Assembly: GCA_947396885.1 (NCBI GenBank)
Contig: OX377203.1
Coordinates: forward strand, 10,773,298-10,837,297
DNA from: Heligmosomoides polygyrus polygyrus
Lineage: Eukaryota > Nematoda > Chromadorea > Rhabditida > Heligmosomidae
DNA: 64,000 nt
Direction of reading: 5' to 3'
A program made the position numbers and the translations under genes. Shown here piece by piece: positions 48,246 to 60,200 of this stretch (position 1 is the first letter of the stretch; each line of letters starts with the position of its first letter). The notes under the pieces are model-generated. The model saw only the letters and a program-made list of their open reading frames with translations. It did no database searches and was not told the DNA's origin.

Positions 48246-51200
48246 ATGCATCAAATGCACGTAGCGCTCTGTCTGCTCCTTCAACTAGTCACTACCGTAG
48301 CCGCCGAATGGGAGCTACCGTTCAATATCAGGTCAACTTACTTTACAGAATATTTTAACTTTGAAATAAACAATTTTAAGGCCACGGACTTGCAAAACCT
48401 CAGAAAATGGTACTTATCGGGCAGATGTCCTGTGCGCCAAAAATGAAGACTTTTGGTTAAAATCTGTGTTCTCCACCTCCGCTGACACGGGCCACAGACT
48501 AAGCAAGGTAAGGAACTTCAGGGTGTGGTCAATTTTGACAGAAGCATGGTAGGTAGATCACATCCTGGAGTTCTTTCTATGCGCCCTTTATGCAACCAGA
48601 AAATATTATAAAAAGTCAATTTTGAACTGCTTGCAAAACGAAAGCCTTTCACAGGCAATCTTAGGCCTGAATTAGGACGAGCGAGTTCTTAAACTCCGTT
48701 AAGTTCCTCTGTAGGATGCGCCATGTGGATGGCATCTCGTTGAAACGATTGAAAGGGCCGGCTCATATGCATACAATCATGTTGAATGGGAACAGGAGAA
48801 TATCCCCAGAAGCCTCACCTGCATTACCTGCCGTCTAGTAGATCAATCCAGTAGCGTCTTCTTTCGTCCCTCTCGTGTGCCAAAATGCTCCAGTGGATCC
48901 TACTCGCTTGAGGGACACGAACAGCGGCCTATCCTTCATTCTGAGAATTCACGAAAAGGTCCGATCAACGAAGAGGACGTCCTGGTGTCTTCTTGACATC
49001 CAGCGGAACCCAGTTGGTGATGGCTCTTATCCAGCGGGAGTCTGCGAAGCGCGTTACGTGGCCGGCCCACCTAATCTTCGGCGACTTGTCTCATGCAAAA
49101 GCGTCTCTGAGCTTGGAACGTCGACGGAGCGTAGAGCTCCGGAGACCTAAAAGCGATTCGCAGTACCATAGAATAGGACAATGGAAGGGAAAATCTCTGA
49201 ATCAGCGCGGATCCGAACCAAGAACCTATCCAGAGTGTGCTCTTCGTGACAGGTCACTTCCTTACTGCGCCATATCCTCGCCTTGGCAACCAGTGAGGGC
49301 CATTTCGTGATTATTTAGAATTAACGGAGCGAGTTGAGTGCTTTTTTCAACGTCGGGTCCGATTCAGTTAATCGGAGATTTCCAAGATTGCGCCATGCAT
49401 TCCAATTTCCAAGAAATGTCGCGCTTTTTTGCTAGGATCTAAGGCTTTGAAGTCATGTAGCCGTGGAAATCTTTAATTCCGAAGGATAAGGGTACCGTCG
49501 AAATGACGACTTCATGTAATGAAAGTCCCTGAAGGCGGTACATGTCGCGGAGATGGACAGCATTGGGAGATAGTGTCGCGTCAGCCAATCATGGCCAAGC
49601 AGCGCACCGGCAGAACAGATGCCAGCCAGTCTTACAGCGGCCCTGAACTCCGCCCCACCCCCTTGCCATAGAGGCGCCGCATGACTGTAGATTACTGTAT
49701 TGTATAGTGACCTGGTCAGAGAAACAAATAACGTTAATATGTCAGGCCCGCCGGGTCGTACATTATGTGCGATCGAATCCCGTCTGGAGTCCTTGACCAT
49801 ACTTTAGTGGTGCTTGTCGTTAATGTGGCCTACATAGATAGCTGAGAACGTTGCAGATCAATAATGCCCCACCTATTTAGCATTCACACCAAAAGATGAG
49901 CGTATGACAGCTGCCCTTATTGGCTGGCAAGTGTTCGTTTGCTGCTCTGATTGGTCATGATTGCCCTGGCCCGTGCCTGTTTCTCCATGTAGGCCACATT
50001 AACGACAAGTGTCTTTTTGCCTACTATCCTTCTCACAATTTTTTAATGAGTAGATCTTTTCAGTCAGCACTTTCTCCGCGTCGTCGGCGGCTACCCGACC
50101 TTCATCGAATCGTTCTATCCGCCGGTCGAGAACATTACCGTCGCCGCCGATGATGAACTCCTTCTACCTCCCCTGTGGGCCTCATCCTATACAAGGTTGG
50201 TCCTTCGAAGCCTCCAACGCATGGAGCAGGACAATGTCTTCTCCTTCTAGACTGCTCAATTGGACCTGCGACGTGTTCCCGGCTGACGGCAGCACATGCA
50301 CCTCGTCGATGACCCTCCAGAAGTGCCGCGGCGACTCACAGTACTCGGTCAGCTTCTGGCGTGTCGCAGGCAACTCATCGTGCGAGAAACGTGGTCAATT
50401 GGTTCAGTGTGTGGATGCGTGAGTTGCAATTTTCCAGTGAAAAATTGAATTTTTGAAACTAGTCGTTAATCTGGCCTGCATGAGTAGCAGGACACGTTAG
50501 AGTAACCAGGCCACATCGTATTAGCATCCATAGAGGGTGCGTATGTAGGAGTCGTGATTGGGTGGTGCGTGTTTGGTCGGTGCTCTGATTGGCTGGCGCA
50601 TTCTCGTCTGCCATGTAGGCCAAATTAACGACCAGCACCGAAGTTTACATTCAAGCACGCTGCGGCTTGAAGAAGGCTTCTGCATCTGAAGCGGTGTGAT
50701 CCAGAATCCCTTGTCTTCCTAACCAGAACCTTCTCACCACGCACTCATCGCAATATGGTACAATAGAGCTTAGTCTTTTGTAGACACTCTACTTCGGTGA
50801 AGTATTCCGATATAGGCTCTGATTGGCCCTGAGTGACTGGCGCACTTCTGTCTCTCCATGTAGGCCATATTGTCGACCAGTTCCAAATTTCGTCGTGCAA
50901 CAATGTTTGAACATGAGGAAGGTATACCCTGGTATATCCTACAGCGTACAGCGCAGTCAGAAGCGCCGGCGCTTGTGGGCATCATGGATCGATTCATCGA
51001 TTCAGAATTCGGGTTCTGGCCATGCCAACGACGCCTTGAATCCCTCCTTCCTCTGCTGTCGGTGAATTTCTGGCAGATGTATCGAGGGCGGCAAATCGCT
51101 GACTAATTCACCGGACGGGCACGTCAAGTCAATGTATGGACCAAATACGCATTCAAATTGCTTCTACATTATCCGTCGGAGTTAGAATGCATGGCGCATC

Positions 51201-54200
51201 AGCGAGATAACCACGCCCATTTTCATCTTCAGCCTTATTTGTCTGGTTTAGCGTTTTCGAGAGATTTTGGTTGATTTTACTGCAGATTTCCTCTTTCTAG
51301 GAAAAATTCAGTCTCGGAACTTGGACAGCTGCATCATCTGCCTTCTGAATCTTGAACACGAAACTCGTACTAGAAAAGCAGATGTTTTGAAAAATCGAGT
51401 TCTTGTCTCGAGAGCACCTGCGCCAGCAACAGAACTAGAGACCAAGAAACTTCTCTGAAGACCACGTACAAGCTATTTCTGTCGCACGATTAGTCGTATG
51501 TTTCCGCCCGAAGGATTTAGTATCGTGGGATGAGGTTCCGATGTTGTGAACAGCACGATTAATGGGATAGACATATTCTATTCAGCGTGAGGGAATTCTC
51601 AATGATAGGTACCCGAGGAGGGGTGCTAGGTGGCTCAATCGGGAGGAGGCGCAGATCGAATAAGTCGATATTGGTTTGATTCCAGCTCACTTCTGTGTGT
51701 ACCATCTCTGCGGAGTTAATGACGTGGACCACTGGTCTGGAAAGGATCTTACACCACCTTTTCGTCTATCTTTCCCCATGCATTCTACGTCTACATGATA
51801 TCTTGCAGATGCCTTATCAATATCGGGTTGAAGTAGAATGCATGGCGCATCCCGTCGACCTTTCTCTTTTATTTTTCCAGACGATTTTTGCCTTTTTCAA
51901 AGCATAAGATTTGATGTGTAAGTTCAAAAGGAATGAAGTGTAGCATTGCTCCAAGCAACCGACACGAATGCGCCACGCGTTCTACTTCTAACCGACATTC
52001 TTGTGGCCTTCCTGACCATGCGTATGGCCTACATGCGCTAAGCGGTGGATTCAGAGCGCTTAATTCTTTGCAGCTAAATTCTTACCTAACCCATCTACCA
52101 GCCGGCTGCGGAGTTGAACTTGACTGACGTCTCCATCTACGATTCGAGGACTTATCTAACAGTTAATTCAGGCTACCGCCTAGCTTCACGGTGATTAACG
52201 CGCTAACTAGGTCCATCTATATAAAGCTTGCCGCTGCAGAGATTCGTCATGGAATCTTGTATCCTATTACACGAGCAATTAGCTTACAGTGACCAGAAAT
52301 CTTTCACACCGGTTGTGCCGCCGTAGGAATTAGTATTATATTAGGTCGGCCTTCCTGCAGGCTTCCGTCTCTTCAATAAACGAAAGAATTTATGCCATTT
52401 TGCCGTCGAATTCGACGCCTTTGAAATCAAATTCGACATTTTCGCGTCGAATTAGACACTATTCTAAGCTGGCCTAAGACTTCAAAAATCAGAGCGAACT
52501 CCTCCAAAGCAAAACGAGATTCAGGAAGGTTAAACTACAGACTCATTAAAATGGTTAAAATAGATTTTTGTTCAAGGAAATTCAGGTATAATTTTCTTCG
52601 AATTTTTTTTTCCAGCTGTACGAATGAGAATGTAATAATTTTATAGTTTTTTTTTGAGAAAAATTAATAAATACACTCAATTATTTCGTTTTAAAGCGTG
52701 ACTAAGCACCAAGCATTTAGTGCGCCCTGAAGACCTGGTTGCGCTATGTACTCGAAAAACGGCGATTTTTATTTGATTGATAGTGTAAATGCTGTTTGCA
52801 TAAAGCATCAAAGTGAGAAGAATATGCGTTTTGCTTGCAAATGTTCTTGTTGTATCGTTTACAGGTATGAAACTCCAGGCGAAGAGCAATTTTTTTATGA
52901 ATCGAATAAAAATCGAGACGTCTTGGAAAAGTGCATGGCGTAATTTCTTCTTATAGTTACGAAACACTGCCGCCCTCCCGTTTTTTTGAAGCACGCTATG
53001 AATCTTTATGTTTTTCACTGAAAGCGAGAAATTATCAAATTTTAAACAAATAAATGCTTACTTATTGGGTAAGTGGGTTAAAAGTTCAAAATTATACTAA
53101 AACTTTCCTCCAACAAAAAACTGATCGAACATTTTTGGAGAGCCTCTAGTTTCATGTAGAAGAAGTTTATTTCGATTTAGAAGAGTTCATTTTGATATCA
53201 AAAGTCTTAAGCTAGCTCAGAAGAGTGTCCAATTTGATTTGAAAAGTCTCCAATTCGACGTGAAAATGGTATATGCCATTTTCACGTCGAACTGCACACT
53301 CTTCTAAGCTAGCTTAAGATTTTTCAAAGCAAAGCGAACTGTTCCAAATCGATGTTATCCTTCAGGAGGTCAAGCTACGGGCTCAATAAGATGGTTAGAA
53401 TAAGTTTTTCTTCAAGAAAAAAAACTGGTGTAACATTCCATGAAAATTTTTAGTTTACCTGCCCAATAGACGCAATCATTTTATGAAGATTTTATTTTTA
53501 GAGAAAAAATATTAAATTAAAATTTGTTTTGAAGCACAGCAAAGAAGCGAGCATATAGCACATTAAAGGACGAGATCGCGCCAGGCACTCACAAAGTTCG
53601 CCGCAATTTTTTGTTGATTGTTAGTGTAAATGCCACCAATCTGAACTACCAAAGTGAGGATACGCATGTTCTTTACAGTTGTCTTTATTGTATTAACAGG
53701 CGTCAAACTCCATGCAAACAGAAATTTTGCTATCAATCGAATAAAAGTCGCGACGTCTTGGGCGACTGCATGGCGCAATCTTTTTCTCTCCACCAAAAAT
53801 TGACCGTCTTTCTGATACTTAAAACAAGTTGTAAACCATATTTTTTCTTCAAAAATCCAAATTTTATAAAATTTTGAACAAAATTTCTACTTACAGGGTA
53901 GGTGAATTCAAACTTCAAAGAGAGTTATACTGAAATTTTCCTTGAACAAAAAATTATTCCAACCTTTTTGAAGGGTCTCCAGTTTAAAGAAGAAGAAGCG
54001 AGAAAAGCTGGTTTAAAAAAAATATAAAAACATAAGATATCTTCAGTATTTTGAAGAATTTGAACCCCTTTTCCCCTTATATTAAAACTCGCAATTTTTC
54101 TGAACTATGCCTTTGTGGCGTTAAATTATTGACAGCGGACACTTTGAACGACAGGTACAGAACCTTGGAATACCCCGGTGCATTCAGAACCTCATGTATT

Positions 54201-57200
54201 TCTAGAACCATCAACGGAAGTATGTGCCAAAACGCTGTCGTCGAGGTCCACAACGCGTCCAGCGCCGTTCACTTCGTCCTCAGAGACCTAGAAGTGAGTT
54301 GCTGACGCTTCCTGTGCTGCTCACTCGCAGGTCGTCCATATTCTAGTTACCATCTGTCGTCACACAAACATTCACCGACCACTACGTTGCCAATTCCACT
54401 GCCAGATGCTACCATCCAGCGTTTCCCATATTGGGAGAGCAACCGCTGTACTTGAATCGGGCCGGTGAGTCGGGTAGAAGCGGACGTTTCAGGGGCGAAG
54501 CGTGAAGTCAGCTGTTCTTCAGGTGCCGATGGAAGATGCGGAGCCGCTCCGTCGGTGTTGATTCGATTCAGAAAGAATTCTACTTCACAGTGCTTCGTTC
54601 AGCGGTCGGCACTGGTAGGTGGCAGAAAAGCTTCGAGGTACTAGTCGTCAATGTGGCCTACATGGTAGGCGGGGCGCACCTGGCTAATTAGGCAGCATTA
54701 TGCTCGACCCAGGAGGCTTGTCAGCGCCCTTACTGGCTGGTATGTGTCCCATCGGTGCTCTGATTGACTACCGAGCGTCTTTCTCCCTCCCCATGTAGGC
54801 CACATTGTGAACTAATACCAAAAATTGAATTGAAAATAGCTTCGATAAAGAATTGTTCAGGAAATAGTCGACGCCTGCCCATCCGCTGATCAGATCAGAG
54901 CACTGTTCGTATCGAATGCCTCTTCCGTATGCAATTGTGGCTCATGTGGGACACCTGTATTCCAGTGAGTGTCATTGCTGACTTTTGCAGATCACACAAA
55001 CTAAACAACTATACTAACATGTGTAAAAATGCCAGTCCGTCTGTCCGTGCGTCCGCGCAAAATTGATGACCGGTTGATGTGCCTCACATCTCAAACAGCA
55101 TTATGGATCGTTATAAATTTCAGCTTTAGATTAAGCGTGTTTGGACACGTTTCAGAACAGATAAGCAATATCGATCAATAATCAAAGTCAATCGATATTG
55201 TCGATTTTTCCTCCGCAGTTGGTCGTCCACGGTGGGAACCGTGCGAGTACAGTGGGCGTTGAACAAACTTCCCAACAAGTTATTGTAAAATATGAATTGT
55301 GCGATCAATAGCGAATCAATAACTATCAATCAATATCATGTCCTATGCGAAAGTATTTAAAAGAGCTAATCCTCCCGCCTGTCCGTTTGTCGGCGCAAAA
55401 TCAATGACCACTCCAAATGCTTCACATCTCGAACGACAGTATCGATTTGTATTCATGGGATAACGTTGGAGACAAGAAGAAAATGAAAACTGCGGCGGCT
55501 GGACAACGTCGGTATTGATCAAATCGATCGATATAATTGATTTTTGCATGCAACCCACCGTTTGGGGCGAGAATCAAGTGGGTGTTGTGACTTCTGGACA
55601 GATTTCACAACGCTAGCCTTATTATAATATCCGCGGGCCCTAGGATTTATTCTAGAGTGTAGCGGACCCGAGGCCGCGCGGTTATCACTAATATTATCCC
55701 CCTCTCTCCTTCGGTTTATTAATACATGACAGAACACAGCAATAATAATAGGTTTATAACATAAACAATGATGTATATGGATAAAGATATAGCAGCTACA
55801 TAACGTCCACAGACAACCCCGAACAACCTCCTATCTCTCGGGGGGCGGTTTTATACCCCCCCCCCCCTGTGTTTGCGGGCGCCTACACTGGTGGTCCGGA
55901 CGGGTGGCTGGTACGGCGCGGTTGTTGTTGCACTTAGGCAGCCCGCCAGCTGCTGCGCAAACACGAGATAACACATCTTATACTACGCTATTCCGCTATT
56001 CCTTTACATCCACCCGTTCGAAAAAGTCCCGGTCCCCGGGACTAGAAGCTGGATGGTGAGTAGGGGTAGTAGATGAAAAGGGGAAAGCGTAGATGGATTT
56101 GGCGTTGTTGTCGGTGTTGGAGATCAGCGTTGTCCTCCGTTGTCGATGTGTCATGGCTGAGAGTAAGGACTGGCTGGAAGCATTGAATTAGAGTAAATGT
56201 TTGTATCAAGTGGAGGAAGGGGTAAAAGATTTGCGGTAAATTTATATTTATATAGGATTGTTGGTGGGAAAAGAAATATATTGACGGTAGTATTGAGGCA
56301 GGTAGTTGATTAGGGATGAGCGCGTTTTCAGGTGCTTGAGCGCATATTCGACAACGTTCCAAAAGCACTTGGGTAGACTTGACCGCGAATAATTTGGAAA
56401 GTGAATACGTTTCTATGATGCGTTGTCATTGATGAATTAAATGATTTGTTTAATGGAGCATTCTCATTTATCTTACGCATCGGCGAAACTAGCTATAGTC
56501 TGAGCAGGAAACATGGGAATTCTGTGCAAAAGAGACTTCTCCTGTTGGAAAGCGCTGATATAGGTTGAGGTGAGGAACACGGCACTCTTTGTCGCTAGTC
56601 AACGTCTTGATCCAAGAAACAGCTAACCAGTTTCGGGTGTTTTTTTTCGTCGTTCTTCCCCTTGGTGTAGGGATCCTGGAACAACCAAGGCAGGGGATAA
56701 TGTTGGTACATTGAACAACGACTGGTTTGTTCAACGGCTGTTTTCTGGTTTGGTTGGTTCGCGATTCAGGGTTTTGCACTTCTTGTCTCAAAGCCTATTT
56801 GATGTAATTATGAGGCAGGAGGAGTTTCCTTTGCTTGATGATAAGGGAACGACGTTGTCGCTCGGTTTCATGCTCAGTGCTATATGTTATGAATAACCTG
56901 ATGTGTAATTAGTGAGTATAACTTCCATAAACGGTTGTTATGTGATGTTAACATGATATCGCACTTTTAGAGATGTATTTGCACCGTAGTGGTACTAGCC
57001 GTATGTATTGATCGCTGTCAATTCTAGCTGCCGTTGCTTTTGGTGCATCGTTGCAGTAAGTGCGCTCTAATGCGAATGTGCGCAGCGGGTACTTAGATTC
57101 GCAGGGTGATTTGAATTACGGCGCGGCGTGGGTGAGACGCCGTTGCATTTGTTATTGTCTTTATCAGGCAGAACTAAAGAAGTAAAGGATTGAAGAATAG

Positions 57201-60200
57201 AGAAGTGGAATAAAAAGTCGTAACATGAAGAGAACTGTACTGTTTAGGGATAGGTCCGTTGATGACGTTGTGCTGCTGCGGGTCGTCGAGCAGCTTGAGA
57301 ATTTTTATATCTTCTAAATTTTATTACACGAGGCGCACGGAGTCGCTCGTATGGCGTAAAAACGAATTTCATACGGATGAGGGAGAGAAAAAATGATTAA
57401 AAGAAAAGGAGAGAAGGAAGGATACAGATATTGAAGAAAATTAAAGATGAGCAGTGATTTTTCCCTTAAATTCGCACTGTGTATTTAAATTTTTCATCGC
57501 CTTACTTTTAACAGTTTTGGTTGCGCTTATATTTTTAAAATACTACCCCCAAATGTGATGATTCCATCTACCATTATTGTCGCGAGGGGGGGGGGGGGGG
57601 TAGTGGTGACCTGGCCAGGTTTTGCAAAAGTGCCTGCTCTAATAAAATTGTCTTCTTATAGGGTTTTAGCCCTCGTCACACTAGTAATATCGCGCTATCA
57701 ATGTATTCAATGACCTCGCGAACGGAGAGGAGAGCAGGGTGTGACGATAATGCGCACTAGATCCCTTTAAGAGAGAAATTAGAATCGAAAAAGTAGACTT
57801 TGGCGGTAGGACATATCAAAATGAAGACTGGAAAGAGCACAGATGCGAGGAGGAAATCAATGGTCTGTCAATAAAAGTAAATCCCAAGCTGTAAATAAAA
57901 GAGCTTTATAATCTTTGATAAAAAGTAGATGTCTAAGCTGTCATGTTTGAAAAGTGATCAATTTTCCTACTAATGACTAGCAAAGGAGAAAAATAAGAAA
58001 ATTTTAAGCAATGGAGTTCCGGGACCTCCATATAATATCCGCGGGCCCTAGGATTTATTCTAGAGTGTAGCGGACCCGAGGCCGCGCGGTTATCACTAAT
58101 ATTATCCCCCTCTCTCCTTCGGTTTATTAATACATGACAGAACACAGCAATAATAATAGGTTTATAACATAAACAATGATGTATATGGATAAAGATATAG
58201 CAGCTACATAACGTCCACAGACAACTCCGAACAACCTCCTATCTCTCGGGGGGCGGTTTTATACCCCCCTGTGTTTGCGGGCGCCTACACTGGTGGTCCG
58301 GACGGGTGGCTGGTACGGCGCGGTTGTTTTTGCACTTAGGCAGCCCGCCAGCTGCTGCGCAAACACGAGATAACACATCTTATACTACGCTATTCCGCTA
58401 TTCCTTTACATTATTCTTAATAGTACAAACAATGTAACCGTGCGTCTGCTCGTGCATCCGCGCAAAATTAGTTTCCGCTCGAAGACCTACTGAAATTAGG
58501 TTGACAATTAATATTCTTCGCTTCTGTTCACGGTCACCCTTCTAAGATGGACATCAATACGTTGAGCAGACTTCACGACAAGTTTACTGCATCTATGTAA
58601 TAACGGAATAATAACGATCGATATTATCGATTAAGCATTAAGCTAACTTCCCGAGGCGGGAAGAGGGGGACAAATGACCTCACTTACTCTTCATTATATA
58701 GGACAAAGACGATGAAATTAATAATATCGATTGATAATATTGATTGGGCGATCAACCTTATTTGCTTGTCTATGGAGCCTTTCCACCGGTCATCACACTG
58801 GCATGACCTCCTCCTGAAACCATCTTTTTTGGCAAAACTCTGTATCACCTATAGACGTTGTTTATTCTGCTTGAGTGTAGTGGTGCCCCTCCAGAGGCTA
58901 TTAATTTCGCGACGACTGACGAACAGACGAATGACCGGACTAATTTTTTCATCTACATCATAGAATATGATGTTACCAATAAGCTGGTTTGAGAACGTTT
59001 CTAGGGTTTAAACTGAAATGGGGATCATTTTTGCGCGGACGCACGGACAGACAAACTTTCGGAATAACTCTTCCATGTATCATATTATATGAGTGTACCA
59101 ACAAGCTGATTTTCGGATCTCTCTTGTGCAGACACGTCGGACGGCTACTATTTTTGCGCGGACACACAGGTGGACAAACGCCTGGAGTCACTCTTCCATA
59201 TATCATAGGATATTAGTGTGACCAACAAGCTGATTTTCGGATCTCTCTTGTGCAGACACGTCGGACGGCTACTATTTTTGCGCGGACACACAGGTGGACA
59301 AACGCCTGGAGTCACTCTTCCATATATCATAGGATATTAGTGTGACCAACAAGGGTTGCGAATGTCCCCTGGGTAAACACCGTCGGACGGCAATTATTTT
59401 TGCGCGGACGCACAGATGGACAAACGTTTGGAGTAACTCTTCCATCTATCATAGGGGGATTAGTATGACCAACAAGCTGGATTGCGAATGTCTCTCGGGT
59501 AAACTCGTGGAACGGCTATTATTTTTGCGAGGACACACAGATGGACAAACGTTTGGAGTAACTCTTCCATGTATTATAGGACATGTATTGATAGGATATT
59601 AGTGTAACCAACAAGCTGGGTTGTGAATGTCTCTCGGGTAAACTCGTGGAACGGCTACTATTTTTGCGCGGACGCACGGACAGACAAATTTTCGGAATAA
59701 CTCTTCCATGTATCAAATTATATGAGTGTACCAACAAGCTGGTTTTCGGATATCTCTTGTGCAGACACATTGGACGGCTATTATTTTTGCGCGAACACAC
59801 AGGTAGACAAACGCCTGGAGTCACTCTTCCATATATCGTAGGATGTTAGTGTGACCAACAAGCTGGGTTGTGAATGTCGCCTGGGTAAACACTCGTAGGA
59901 CGATCATTATTTTTGGGCGGGCGCACAGAAGTTCGCAGTAACTCCTTCATATGTCATAGGATACGAGTGCAATCAACAAGCTCGGCTGTGAATGTCCCCT
60001 CGGTAAACACCCGTCGGACGGCTATTATTTTTGCGCGGACGCACAGACGGACAAACTTTCGGACTAACTCTTCCATGTATCACATTAAATAAGTGTACCA
60101 ACAAGTTGGTTTTCGGACATCTTTTGGGTAAGCTCGTCGGACGGCAATTATTTTTGCGCGGACACACAGATGGACAAACGTTTAGAGTAACTCTTTCACA

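Larger units (their letters stand above)
55623..58410 (-). mobile_element. Young non-autonomous LTR retrotransposon
   Basis: Two nearly identical direct repeats, 55623-56008 and 58031-58410, flank a 2.0-kb interior. TTAT duplications border both sides (55619-55622 and 58411-58414). Read on the minus strand, the LTR starts TGTAAAGG. The interior begins TGGAGGTCCCGGAACTCC directly after it, matching the tRNA-complementary primer-binding site layout. No gag, protease, RT or integrase is recognisable; small frames (56791-56489, 56368-56042) may be eroded remnants. The LTRs differ at a few positions, mainly a C run, so the insertion is recent. It sits in a tectonic-like intron, in reverse orientation to it. 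Confidence 0.9.
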
